A DNA stretch of 9,321 bases from Betaproteobacteria bacterium (lineage in GTDB: Bacteria; Pseudomonadota; Gammaproteobacteria; Burkholderiales; Rhodocyclaceae): the NCBI GenBank assembly GCA_016880375.1, contig JAEHDO010000206.1, positions 1-9,321 of the forward strand, given 5' to 3'. The notes beneath the pieces were generated by a model that was not told the origin of the DNA, did not search any database, and worked only from the letters and a program-made list of their open reading frames with translations. Shown piece by piece: positions 1-6,985 of the stretch. The translations under genes were made by a program, and so were the position numbers. The stretch's first letter is position 1. Every line of letters begins with the position of its first letter.

Positions 1-42
1 ATTGTGGCCTGCGGCCTCGCGCTGAGGAGGTTCGACCAGTGA
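1..42 (+). CDS. pilM: PilM, C-terminal end (partial, cut by window start)
   Basis: The first 13 codons read IVACGLALRRFDQ and end at TGA 40-42. PilM is an actin-like cytoplasmic ATP-binding protein of the type IV pilus machine that binds the N-terminal tail of PilN. A C-terminus of the form 'acGLAlRsFD' is familiar from PilM proteins, and the next four genes are pilN, pilO, pilP and pilQ in the canonical order. The stop overlaps the GTG start of pilN by four bases (GTGA), so translation of the two is probably coupled. The fold and the ATP-binding motifs lie outside the window. The call rests on the short tail plus gene order. Confidence 0.85.
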   Translation: MVACGLALRRFDQ

Positions 43-644
43 TCCGCATCAATCTACTGCCCCACCGCGAAGAAAAGCGCAAGGCGCTGCGCCAGCAGTT
101 TTTTGCGTTGTCGGGGCTGATTGCCGTTCTGGCCTTGCTCATCGTCGTGATGGTGCATGGCGTGATTGCCGGCTATATCAGTCAGCAAGAGAGCAAGAAC
201 GAGTTCCTGAAGAAGGAGATTGCCGCCCTCGACAAGGAAATCGATGAAATCAAGCGATTGAAAGAGCAGACTAACGCGCTCTTGTCGCGCAAGGGCGTGA
301 TTGAATCCCTGCAGGGCGGCCGTGCCGAGACCGTGCAGCTGTTCAACGAGCTTGCACGCCAGGTACCTGCCGGCATTTACCTTAAATCGCTGAAGCAGAC
401 GGGAAACAGAATTGTCATTACAGGGATCGCACAGTCGAATGCCCGCGTATCGACCCTGATGCGCAATCTCGAGGCCTCTCCCCTGCTCGAACGGCCGGAC
501 CTCGTCGAGATCAAGGCGGTGACCCAGGGCAACCGCCGCTACGCGGAATTCAACCTGAACGTGCTCGTTACAAGGACTGCGGCTGCGACGGACGCGAAGC
601 CGGCGCCGGGAGCGCAGCCGCCCAAGCAGGACAAAAAAGCATGA
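39..644 (+). CDS. pilN: Type IV pilus inner-membrane alignment protein PilN
   Basis: This 201-residue bitopic inner-membrane protein belongs to the PilMNOP alignment subcomplex, which connects the cytoplasmic pilus motor to the PilQ secretin. The N-terminus MIRINLLPHRE contains the conserved INLLP tail (residues 4-8) known to dock into a groove of PilM. A charged stretch follows, then one transmembrane helix at about residues 21-47. A Lys/Glu-rich coiled coil spans about 50-90, and a periplasmic ferredoxin-like domain about 95-178. The tail is rich in Ala, Pro and Lys. The start is GTG at 39, overlapping the pilM stop, with a strong AGGAGG at 25-30 placed 8 bases upstream. Length is normal for the family. 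PilN forms heterodimers with PilO, encoded directly downstream with a 4-base overlap. Confidence 0.96.
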   Translation: MIRINLLPHREEKRKALRQQFFALSGLIAVLALLIVVMVHGVIAGYISQQESKNEFLKKEIAALDKEIDEIKRLKEQTNALLSRKGVIESLQGGRAETVQLFNELARQVPAGIYLKSLKQTGNRIVITGIAQSNARVSTLMRNLEASPLLERPDLVEIKAVTQGNRRYAEFNLNVLVTRTAAATDAKPAPGAQPPKQDKKA

Positions 645-1333
645 AGAAGCCGAACCTGCCCAGTATGCCGGCGGTCCCGAAAGTCGATTTCCGGACGCTG
701 GCCGAAGACTTCAGATCCCTTGACCCCAAGGATATCGGCACTTGGCCGCTCCTGCCGCGGGTGACTGTACTGTTGGGGGTGTTCGCTGCCTTGCTCGTCG
801 CCGGCTGGTGGTTCGACTGGAAATCCCAACTGGAGGAGCTGGAGGGCAAACAGCAACAGGAGGCCAAGCTCAAGGACGAGTATCTTGACAAAAAGAAGCA
901 GGCGGTCAATCTCGAAGAACATCGCAAGCAGTTGGCAGAAATCGACAAGAGCTTCGGCACGTTGCTCAAGCAGTTGCCGAACAAGGCTGAAATGGAAGCC
1001 CTGTTGATCGACATCAACCAGGCCGGGCTCGGGCGAGGATTGCAATTTGAACTGTTCAAGCCCGGCAAGGAAACGACCAAGGATTTCTACGCGGAATTGC
1101 CGATTACCCTGAAAATTACCGGGATCTATCATGACCTGGGGGCCTTCTCTGCCGACGTGGCCAAGTTGTCCCGCATTGTGTCGCTGACCAATGTTGCCGT
1201 TGTTCCGGAGAAGGGGGGGCAACTCAAGATGGACGCGATCGCCATGACGTACCGCTATCTTGATGAAGAAGAACTGGCGGCCCAGCGCAGGGCGAAGACG
1301 GCACAGGCCAAGGCAAAAGGAGCCAAGAAATGA
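641..1333 (+). CDS. pilO: Type IV pilus inner-membrane alignment protein PilO
   Basis: This 230-residue bitopic inner-membrane protein is the heterodimer partner of PilN and a docking site for PilP. An N-terminal cytoplasmic segment of about 38 residues precedes one transmembrane helix at about 39-58 (VTVLLGVFAALLVAGWW at its core). A strongly charged coiled coil covers about 60-110, and the periplasmic ferredoxin-like domain (containing GIYHDLGAF) about 115-205. The last 18 residues are an Ala/Lys/Arg-rich, probably disordered tail. The ATG overlaps the pilN stop as ATGA. Its ribosome site is weak (GCAGGA about 9 bases upstream), which fits translational coupling to pilN. An uninterrupted G7 run at 1213-1219 lies in the codons for Lys-Gly-Gly. 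The frame is intact through it here. Confidence 0.96.
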   Translation: MKKPNLPSMPAVPKVDFRTLAEDFRSLDPKDIGTWPLLPRVTVLLGVFAALLVAGWWFDWKSQLEELEGKQQQEAKLKDEYLDKKKQAVNLEEHRKQLAEIDKSFGTLLKQLPNKAEMEALLIDINQAGLGRGLQFELFKPGKETTKDFYAELPITLKITGIYHDLGAFSADVAKLSRIVSLTNVAVVPEKGGQLKMDAIAMTYRYLDEEELAAQRRAKTAQAKAKGAKK

Positions 1334-1857
1334 GGCGGGCAGCCATTTTCCTGGCGTGTCTTGGCTTGACGGCATGTGGTGGCGAAGAGCATCAGGATGT
1401 GCGGCAGTGGATGAAAGAATCAACCAAGGATTTCAAGGGCAAGATCCCGCCCCTGCCGGCGATCAAGCAATTCCCTACGGTCGCGTATGAGGCCGCAGAG
1501 TTGGTCGACCCCTACAACACCTCCAAGATCGAACCCGAACGCAAGGCGGGAAGCGGGGGCGGGATCAGGCCCGACCTTGATCGCCGCAGGGAGCCACTTG
1601 AAGCCTATCCGCTTGAATCGCTCAAGATGGTGGGAACGCTGACCAAGGGAAAAATGGTCCACGCCCTGATTCAAGCCGACAAGAGCCTGCATCAGGTGAA
1701 GATCGGAAATTACATGGGACAGAACTTCGGCATCATTACGGATATCAACGAAACCGAGGTGAAACTGAAAGAACTGGTTCCCGATTCTCTGGGGGACTAC
1801 ATGGAGCGCACCAGCACTTTGCAATTGCAGGAGAAGCAGCAGGAGGGCAGGAAATGA
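1330..1857 (+). CDS. pilP: Type IV pilus lipoprotein PilP
   Basis: This 175-residue lipoprotein couples the PilNO complex to the periplasmic domains of the PilQ secretin. A short signal sequence ends in a clear lipobox LTAC (residues 13-16), so Cys16 should be lipidated after signal peptidase II cleavage. The following Gly-Gly-Glu-Glu does not suggest Lol avoidance, so membrane choice cannot be read from it. A long Pro/Lys-rich flexible linker reaches to about residue 90. The compact beta-sandwich typical of PilP follows (about 93-170), containing SLKMVGTL and ending in the usual MERTSTLQL. The ATG overlaps the pilO stop as ATGA and has a good AAAAGGAG ribosome site at 1315-1322. It overlaps pilQ by four bases. 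Confidence 0.96.
   Translation: MRRAAIFLACLGLTACGGEEHQDVRQWMKESTKDFKGKIPPLPAIKQFPTVAYEAAELVDPYNTSKIEPERKAGSGGGIRPDLDRRREPLEAYPLESLKMVGTLTKGKMVHALIQADKSLHQVKIGNYMGQNFGIITDINETEVKLKELVPDSLGDYMERTSTLQLQEKQQEGRK
1841..1846 (+). promoter_or_regulatory. Ribosome binding site of pilQ
   Basis: A perfect AGGAGG sits 7 bases before ATG 1854, inside the last codons of pilP. It decides between two possible pilQ starts. The in-frame ATG at 1875 has no comparable site in front of it. Confidence 0.75.
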
Positions 1858-3965
1858 ATACCGTAAAAGACACCATGAAACGACTTTTTCTGCCGTTGTG
1901 CCTGCTGCTGGTTCAGCCGGCTTGGGCGCAGAACGCCATTGAAGCGCTCGGAGTTAGCCAGCAAGGCAGCGATATTCTCGTGAAGCTGACGACAAGCCAG
2001 CCCCTTGCATCCGACCCGGCAAGCTTCAGCGTGGCCAATCCGCCGCGCATCGCTTTTGACTTCCCGGGGGTCAAAAACGCGCTGGGCAGAAATTCACAAA
2101 CCGTCAACGAAGGCGACCTGCGCAGTATCAGTCTGGTTCAGGTCGGCGATCGTACGCGCGTCGTGCTGAACCTGAGGCATGTGCGCCAGGCGACGACCCG
2201 GATTGAAGGCAAGGACCTGTACATCACCATTGGCGGAGTGGTTACCGATTCGGTGGCGAGGGCTGAGCAATCGAGCATGCCGCAGTTCGCCCAGGCCAAG
2301 CCTTCCGCGGACAGGGCCAGCATACGAGACATCAATTTTCGTCGCGGAAAGGGCGGTGAAGGCCGAGTCATCGTTGATCTGTCTGACAGCAACGTCGGCA
2401 TAGACATTCGCCAGCAAGGTGCAAATCTGGTGGTCGAGTTCCAGAAAGCCGACTTGCCGGATACTTTGCGACGCCGTCTCGATGTCACGGATTTCGCTAC
2501 GCCGATTACCACGGTGAACACGCAGCCCAAAGGCGAGAACATCCGCATGGTCATATCGCCCAAGGGGCTGTGGGAGCACAATGCCTACCAGAGCGACAAC
2601 CAGTTCGTGGTCGAAGTGAAACCGCTGGTTGAAGATCCCAACAAGCTCGTACAGGGCGGCCGCAAGGGCTATCAGGGCGAAAAGCTGTCCCTGAATTTCC
2701 AGAACATCGATGTTCGTGCCGTGTTGCAGGTGATTGCAGATTTCACCGACTTCAACATCATTACCAGCGACACCGTCGGTGGCAGCCTGACCCTGCGCCT
2801 GAAGGACGTTCCGTGGGACCAGGCCCTGGATATCATTCTGCAGGCGAAGGGACTGGATATGCGCAAGAACGGCAACGTCATCTGGATTGCACCACGTGAC
2901 GAACTGGCCGCCAAGGAAAAGCTACAGCTGGAATCTCGCCAGCAGATCACGGACCTGGAGCCGGTCAGGACCGAAACCTTCCAGCTGAATTACCACAAGG
3001 CAAAATCGGTCTTCGATTTCCTGAAGAACAAGGAGCAAACCGTTCTTTCCAAGCGCGGGTCGGTGATCGTCGATGAGCGCACCAACAAGCTCTTCGTTTC
3101 CGATACGCCCAACCGCCTGGAGGACGTGCGCAGGCTGATTTCGGAAATCGACCTGCCGGCACGACAAGTGATGATCGAGGCGCGCATTGTCGAGGCAGAG
3201 GACAACTTCAACAGGAACCTGGGCGCACGGCTGGGTTACAACAGCAATGCGGCGAATCAGATATTCAACGATGGCGCCAAGATACTATTTGGCGGCGGAC
3301 TGGCGGCGACGGGATGGCAGACCGGCCAGATTTCCACGACGCCGAACTTCTTTACCAACAGCCTGACCACGAACCTGCCTTCGACGGCAATTACCGGCAA
3401 GCAGCCAGGGCAGTTTTCCTTCGTGCTGTTCAACAATGCGGCGACCCGCTTCCTGAACCTTGAGGTGAGTGCGCTTGAGCAGGATGGAAGAGGCAAGATC
3501 ATTTCCAGCCCGCGCGTTGTCACCGCTGACCAGGTGGAGGCGCTCATCGAGCAGGGCGTCGAGATCCCATACCAGCAGGCCACCAGTTCCGGTGCGACCA
3601 GCATTTCCTTCCGCAAGGCCAACCTGGCGCTCAAAGTGAAGCCGCAGATCACGCCTGACGGCAGGGTCAATCTGACGGTAGACGTCAACAAGGACTCGCC
3701 AAACACCTTGATAGCAACCGGTGCCGGCGTCGCCATTGACACCAAGCACGTCAAGACCGAGGTTCTGGTCGAGAATGGAGGTACCGTGGTCATCGGGGGT
3801 ATTTATACCCAGGATGACCGAAGCATCACCACGCGCATTCCGGTGCTGGGCGACCTGCCGTACGTCGGATTCCTTTTCAAGCACAATGAGAAAAGGGACA
3901 ACAAGACCGAGTTGCTGGTTTTCATCACGCCGAAGATCCTCAGTGAATCCCTTACCATGCGTTGA
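1854..3965 (+). CDS. pilQ: Type IV pilus secretin PilQ
   Basis: This 703-residue protein forms the outer-membrane ring through which the type IV pilus is extruded and retracted. It starts with a Sec signal peptide: Lys9-Arg10, a Leu-rich core, then AWA at 23-25, with likely cleavage before Gln26. Two AMIN-type beta domains follow at about 27-127 and 157-257; in this family they bind peptidoglycan. The secretin N0/STN domain spans about 275-345 and N1 about 370-440. The secretin core runs from about 440 to the end, with VMIEARIVEAE at its start. Near residue 660 is the hallmark IPVLGDLPYVGFLF, followed by KTELLVFITPKIL. Length is normal. ATG 1854 is preferred because AGGAGG lies 7 bases upstream and it overlaps the pilP stop. 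ATG 1875 (residue 8) would give a more compact signal peptide but has no clear ribosome site. It is the last gene before a strong terminator. Confidence 0.98.
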   Translation: MNTVKDTMKRLFLPLCLLLVQPAWAQNAIEALGVSQQGSDILVKLTTSQPLASDPASFSVANPPRIAFDFPGVKNALGRNSQTVNEGDLRSISLVQVGDRTRVVLNLRHVRQATTRIEGKDLYITIGGVVTDSVARAEQSSMPQFAQAKPSADRASIRDINFRRGKGGEGRVIVDLSDSNVGIDIRQQGANLVVEFQKADLPDTLRRRLDVTDFATPITTVNTQPKGENIRMVISPKGLWEHNAYQSDNQFVVEVKPLVEDPNKLVQGGRKGYQGEKLSLNFQNIDVRAVLQVIADFTDFNIITSDTVGGSLTLRLKDVPWDQALDIILQAKGLDMRKNGNVIWIAPRDELAAKEKLQLESRQQITDLEPVRTETFQLNYHKAKSVFDFLKNKEQTVLSKRGSVIVDERTNKLFVSDTPNRLEDVRRLISEIDLPARQVMIEARIVEAEDNFNRNLGARLGYNSNAANQIFNDGAKILFGGGLAATGWQTGQISTTPNFFTNSLTTNLPSTAITGKQPGQFSFVLFNNAATRFLNLEVSALEQDGRGKIISSPRVVTADQVEALIEQGVEIPYQQATSSGATSISFRKANLALKVKPQITPDGRVNLTVDVNKDSPNTLIATGAGVAIDTKHVKTEVLVENGGTVVIGGIYTQDDRSITTRIPVLGDLPYVGFLFKHNEKRDNKTELLVFITPKILSESLTMR

Positions 3966-3987
3966 GGGTGACCCAAGGCAATTCGCG

Positions 3988-4015
3988 GGGCCGGCTTAGC
4001 CGGCCCTTTCTTTTT
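3988..4015 (+). terminator. Rho-independent terminator of the pilMNOPQ operon
   Basis: A perfect 8-bp GC-rich stem, GGGCCGGC (3988-3995) and GCCGGCCC (3999-4006), closes on a TTA loop. It is followed directly by TTTCTTTTT (4007-4015). It lies 22 bases after the pilQ stop and matches the textbook intrinsic terminator closely. The end of its T-tract doubles as part of the putative -35 box of the aroK promoter. Confidence 0.93.
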
Positions 4016-4041
4016 ACGGGAGCGCAGGCGCCTGCTAAAAT
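4013..4041 (+). promoter_or_regulatory. Putative sigma70 promoter of aroK-aroB-dgt
   Basis: A -35-like TTTACG (4013-4018, four of six matches) and a -10-like TAAAAT (4036-4041, five of six matches) are separated by exactly 17 bases. The position makes sense: it comes directly after the pilQ terminator and directly before aroK. Initiation about 7 bases after the -10 box would fall at or next to the GTG at 4048. The call is by consensus only; no start site has been measured. Confidence 0.6.
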
Positions 4042-4047
4042 TCCTGC

Positions 4048-4575
4048 GTGAAAACCTGCGACAACATCTATTTCGTGGGCATGATGGGCGCGGGCAAGAC
4101 GACGATCGGCCGGCAACTGGCGAGGCGCCTGAAGAAGCGCTTCGTCGATTGCGACCATGAAGTCGAGGCGCGGACAGGAGTGCGCATTCCCTTGATCTTC
4201 GAGATCGAAGGAGAATCCGGGTTTCGCCGCCGCGAGTCGCAGGTGCTGCAAGCCTTGTCTGGGGAACGCGATTTGGTGCTGGCCACGGGCGGCGGTGTCG
4301 TTCTGGATCCGCAGAACCGCAAGCGCCTGGCGGAAACCGGACTGGTGATCTATCTATGCATACTGCCGGACGAATTGTACGCGCGCACGCGGCGTGATCG
4401 CAACCGTCCGCTCCTCCAGGTAGAAGATCCCCTGACGAAAATCCGGGAACTCCACGAGCAACGCGATCCCCTGTATCGTGAAATCGCCGATATCGTGCTG
4501 GAGGGTGGCGGACGGACGCCTTTGGCGGTAGCGCGCCAGCTCGAACAGGAAATTCGGAAAAGATGCGAACTTTGA
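4048..4575 (+). CDS. aroK: Shikimate kinase
   Basis: This 175-residue cytosolic enzyme phosphorylates shikimate to shikimate 3-phosphate with ATP, the fifth step of the chorismate pathway. It shows the P-loop GMMGAGKT at residues 11-18. Shikimate-binding residues Asp36 (in FVDCD), Arg60 (in GFRRRE) and the Gly triplet 81-83 are all present. The lid has Arg118 and Arg120 in RNRP, and the adenine/substrate arginine is Arg139 in RDPLY. All expected catalytic features are present and the length is normal. The start is taken as GTG 4048 because it gives the usual short N-terminus before the first beta strand (NIYFVG). No ribosome binding site is visible before it, and the promoter is so close that the mRNA may be leaderless. 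The gene overlaps aroB by 13 bases. Confidence 0.96.
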   Translation: MKTCDNIYFVGMMGAGKTTIGRQLARRLKKRFVDCDHEVEARTGVRIPLIFEIEGESGFRRRESQVLQALSGERDLVLATGGGVVLDPQNRKRLAETGLVIYLCILPDELYARTRRDRNRPLLQVEDPLTKIRELHEQRDPLYREIADIVLEGGGRTPLAVARQLEQEIRKRCEL

Positions 4576-5648
4576 AGGTCGCGCTCGGTGCGCGCAGCTA
4601 CCCCATCCATATAGGAGACCGCCTGCTGGAGCGGGGCGATCTCATCCTGCCGTACCTGAAGGCGCCCCTTGCCGCCATAGTCAGCAATGAGACGGTGGCG
4701 CCGCTTTACCTCCCCGGCCTGGCCGGCGCTCTGCGCGCCGCCGGAGTACAGGTCACCGAAATCGTCCTGCCCGACGGCGAACAGTACAAGAACTGGCAGA
4801 CGCTCAATCGCATCTTCGATGCACTGCTGGAAAGCCGCTGCGAGCGCGCCACGACCATCATCGCCCTGGGCGGCGGCGTCATCGGCGACCTGGCCGGGTT
4901 TGCCGCGGCGACCTACCAGCGCGGCGTTCCCTTCATCCAGGTGCCGACGACCCTGCTGGCGCAGGTGGACTCTTCTGTGGGGGGAAAAACCGGGATCAAT
5001 CATCCTCTCGGCAAGAATATGGTCGGCGCCTTCTGGCAGCCGCGCCTGGTACTGGCCGATACGGATACCCTGCGAACCCTGCCTGAACGGGAACTGCGTG
5101 CCGGACTGGCCGAGGTGATCAAGTACGGTCTGATCCGCGACTTGCCTTTCTTCTCATGGCTGGAAGGGAACATGGAACGGTTGCGGGCGCGCGAACCCGA
5201 TGCATTGACGCATGCCGTCGAGCGCTCCTGCGCCAGCAAGGCTGAGGTGGTGGCGGCCGACGAGACCGAATCCGGCGTGCGCGCCCTGCTCAACCTCGGC
5301 CACACCTTCGGCCATGCCATCGAGGCCGGCCTGGGCTACGGCGAGTGGCTTCATGGCGAGGCGGTCGCCGCCGGTACCGTAATGGCGATGGAACTGTCAC
5401 GTCGCCTGGGTTGGCTGGGCGAGGCGGATCTCGCAAGAACCGTCTCCCTGTTCGAGCGGGCCGGATTGCCCACGCAGGGTCCCGCGCTGGGCGCTGACCG
5501 CTATCTGGAATTGATGGCTTTGGACAAGAAGGTGGCGGCGGGCAAGCTGCGACTGATCCTGCTTGAAGCCATCGGCCGCGGGGTGATCCGTGGCGATGTT
5601 CCCGCAGCGGAAATTCGCGCCGCCATCGAGGCCTGTTGCCGTGGCTGA
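4563..5648 (+). CDS. aroB: 3-dehydroquinate synthase
   Basis: This 361-residue cytosolic, NAD+-dependent metalloenzyme converts DAHP to 3-dehydroquinate, the second step of the chorismate pathway. The Rossmann-like N-terminal half carries GGGVIGD (103-109, nucleotide binding). The block [17 protein letters not shown] (128-144) contributes phosphate and substrate contacts. The metal ligands expected for the family are visible: Glu184 in GLAEVIKYG, His247 in [11 protein letters not shown] and His264 in WLHGEAV. Length is typical. ATG 4563 lies within the end of aroK, with a modest GGAA ribosome site at about 4556-4559, so coupling with aroK is likely. The aroK-aroB pair downstream of pilQ is a widespread proteobacterial arrangement. 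It overlaps dgt by 8 bases if the preferred dgt start is correct. Confidence 0.97.
   Translation: MRTLKVALGARSYPIHIGDRLLERGDLILPYLKAPLAAIVSNETVAPLYLPGLAGALRAAGVQVTEIVLPDGEQYKNWQTLNRIFDALLESRCERATTIIALGGGVIGDLAGFAAATYQRGVPFIQVPTTLLAQVDSSVGGKTGINHPLGKNMVGAFWQPRLVLADTDTLRTLPERELRAGLAEVIKYGLIRDLPFFSWLEGNMERLRAREPDALTHAVERSCASKAEVVAADETESGVRALLNLGHTFGHAIEAGLGYGEWLHGEAVAAGTVMAMELSRRLGWLGEADLARTVSLFERAGLPTQGPALGADRYLELMALDKKVAAGKLRLILLEAIGRGVIRGDVPAAEIRAAIEACCRG
5628..5631 (+). promoter_or_regulatory. Ribosome binding site deciding the dgt start
   Basis: GAGG lies 9 bases before GTG 5641. The other in-frame candidate, GTG 5590, would add 17 residues of low conservation that lie wholly inside aroB. 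The site is short but correctly spaced and supports the 5641 start. Confidence 0.5.
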
Positions 5649-6762
5649 TCTGGCCCCCTATGCCGTTTCCGAGGCGCACTCGAAGGGGCGGCGACACCCG
5701 GAGCCGACGCCGGCGGCGCGCAGCGAATTCCAGCGCGACCGCGACCGCGTCGTGCATTCGACGGCGTTCCGTCGTCTCGAATACAAGACCCAGGTCTTCG
5801 TCAACCATGAAGGGGACCTGTTCCGCACGCGTCTGACGCACAGCATCGAGGTGGCGCAGATTGCCCGCACCCTGGCGCGCGCGATGCGGCTGAACGAGGA
5901 TCTGGCCGAAGCCATTGCGCTGGCCCATGACCTGGGCCATACCCCATTCGGGCACGCTGGTCAGGATGCGCTGAACGCCTGCATGCAGGGCCATGGAGGC
6001 TTCGAGCACAATCTGCAGAGCCTGCGCACCGTCGATCTGCTGGAGGAGCGCTACGGCGCCTTCGACGGCCTCAACCTGACCTACGAGACGCGCGAAGGCA
6101 TCCTCAAGCATTGCGCGCCGAAAAAGGCTCATGAGTTGGGTGATCTCGGGCGGCGCTTCATCGATGGCACGCAACCCTCCATCGAGGCGCAGCTGTGCAA
6201 CCTCGCCGATGAAATCGGCTACAACAACCACGACGTGGACGATGGCCTGCGCTCCGGCCTGCTTACGCTGGAACAATTGGATGAAGTGGGCATCTGGACA
6301 CGGCATGTCGACGAGGTGCGCCGCGCCTATCCGCAGATCGGCGGACGCCGCCTGATCCACGAGACGGTGCGGCGCATGATCAATTCCCTGGCAGTCGATC
6401 TGATCGAGGAGACCCGACGCAATATCGCGGAGACCGGCGTAGCCACGATCGTAGACGCGCGCCAGGCGAAACCGCTGGCCGCCTTCAGCGTGGGCATGCA
6501 TGCCGAGCACAAGGAACTCAAGCACTTCCTGCGCATCAATCTCTACCAGCACTATCAGGTGCTGCGGATGACCAACAAGGCGCGCCGCATCATCTCCGAC
6601 CTCTTCGGCGCCTTCATGGAAGATTCGCGCCTGCTGCCCCCCCAGTACCAGCAGATGGCCAGGACCGACAAGCCGCGGGCGATTGCCGACTACGTTGCCG
6701 GCATGACAGATCGCTATGCCATACGCGAACACCGGCGCCTGTTCGCGGTCGGCGAGATATGA
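5641..6762 (+). CDS. dgt: HD-domain deoxynucleoside triphosphate triphosphohydrolase (dGTPase-like)
   Basis: This 373-residue protein belongs to the HD superfamily. Family members hydrolyse dNTPs to deoxynucleoside plus tripolyphosphate, and they affect dNTP pools and sometimes mutation rate. The metal-binding HD set is complete: His67 in RLTHSIEV, His96-Asp97 in [11 protein letters not shown] and Asp190 in [10 protein letters not shown]. The upstream block [11 protein letters not shown] (43-53) is typical of the shorter dGTPase-like subfamily. True E. coli-type Dgt is longer (about 500 residues), so substrate preference cannot be inferred. The start GTG 5641 gives [11 protein letters not shown] and overlaps aroB by 8 bases; an upstream GTG at 5590 is less likely. 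It is the last gene of the aroK-aroB-dgt unit. A C7 run lies at 6637-6643 without breaking the frame. A repeat cluster begins right at its stop codon. Confidence 0.93.
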   Translation: MADLAPYAVSEAHSKGRRHPEPTPAARSEFQRDRDRVVHSTAFRRLEYKTQVFVNHEGDLFRTRLTHSIEVAQIARTLARAMRLNEDLAEAIALAHDLGHTPFGHAGQDALNACMQGHGGFEHNLQSLRTVDLLEERYGAFDGLNLTYETREGILKHCAPKKAHELGDLGRRFIDGTQPSIEAQLCNLADEIGYNNHDVDDGLRSGLLTLEQLDEVGIWTRHVDEVRRAYPQIGGRRLIHETVRRMINSLAVDLIEETRRNIAETGVATIVDARQAKPLAAFSVGMHAEHKELKHFLRINLYQHYQVLRMTNKARRIISDLFGAFMEDSRLLPPQYQQMARTDKPRAIADYVAGMTDRYAIREHRRLFAVGEI

Positions 6763-6840
6763 CCGAAGGCAATCCGCCCCGCAGGAAGCACCCTTGGGGC
6801 GTGCCCCATGGAAAATACCCTTGGGGTGCGACCGAAGGAA
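6761..6840 (+). repeat. Cluster of degenerate 26-27 bp intergenic repeats
   Basis: Three consecutive units, 6761-6787, 6788-6813 and 6814-6840, all end in GGAA. Units 2 and 3 share the core ACCCTTGGGG. Units 1 and 3 share GACCGAAGG followed by CAAT or AAT (6761-6773 and 6830-6842). Unit 2 contains an imperfect palindrome: CCTTGGGGC (6792-6800) against GCCCCATGG (6803-6811), with one T-T mismatch. The first unit overlaps the last two bases of the dgt stop codon. No T-tract follows, so it is not a standard terminator. It resembles a dispersed intergenic repeat family, but that needs a genome-wide comparison. Confidence 0.65.
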
Positions 6841-6895
6841 TTGCAAAGCCCCTCGTGGGATAAAGCCCGCTGATCATTTCTCCCGGCATTCCTTC

Positions 6896-6924
6896 TTGAA
6901 GAGGCAGCGGTTTGGCGGTATATT
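6896..6924 (+). promoter_or_regulatory. Putative sigma70 promoter of gltB
   Basis: TTGAAG (6896-6901, four of six -35 matches) and TATATT (6919-6924, five of six -10 matches) are separated by exactly 17 bases. Initiation would fall near 6931, giving a gltB leader of about 155 nt. This is the best promoter match I can see in the dgt-gltB gap. The call is from consensus only. Confidence 0.6.
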
Positions 6925-6941
6925 TCACGGTTCGCCCAAAA

Positions 6942-6957
6942 GGTTTCGTCCGAAGCC
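6942..6957 (+). promoter_or_regulatory. Leader hairpin that overlaps the gltB leader terminator (possible antiterminator)
   Basis: GGTTTC (6942-6947) pairs with GAAGCC (6952-6957) around a GTCC loop. In RNA this is six pairs, including one G-U. Its 3' arm shares bases 6954-6957 with the 5' arm of the terminator-like hairpin, so both cannot form together. It starts about 11 bases after the predicted transcript start. A regulatory role is inferred from geometry only. Confidence 0.35.
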
Positions 6958-6985
6958 GGCGCGCCCCTGTGCCCCGGCTCTTTTT
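6954..6985 (+). terminator. Terminator-like hairpin in the gltB leader (possible attenuator)
   Basis: AGCCGG (6954-6959) pairs with CCGGCT (6974-6979). Inside, GC (6961-6962) can pair with GC (6971-6972) across a C-C mismatch, leaving an 8-base loop. C and TTTTT follow (6980-6985). It lies after the predicted promoter and about 100 bases before gltB, so it would end transcripts before the gene. It could be an attenuator or the end of a very short RNA of about 55 nt. The stem is shorter and the loop larger than in the pilQ terminator. Confidence 0.5.

Noticed and set aside
539..1423. A 294-codon open frame on the minus strand opposite pilN and pilO
   Set aside because: It is a shadow of pilO and covers two confirmed genes. 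Its composition reflects the antisense of a Lys/Glu-rich coiled coil.
5590..5640. An upstream GTG start for dgt adding 17 residues
   Set aside because: The extension lies wholly inside aroB. GTG 5641 has a GAGG at correct spacing and gives the normal N-terminus for this subfamily.
5290..6846. A 518-codon open frame on the minus strand opposite aroB and dgt
   Set aside because: It runs antisense to two genes with complete family motifs. Long antisense frames are common in GC-rich coding DNA, and the translation is rich in Arg, Gly, His and Gln with no recognisable domain.
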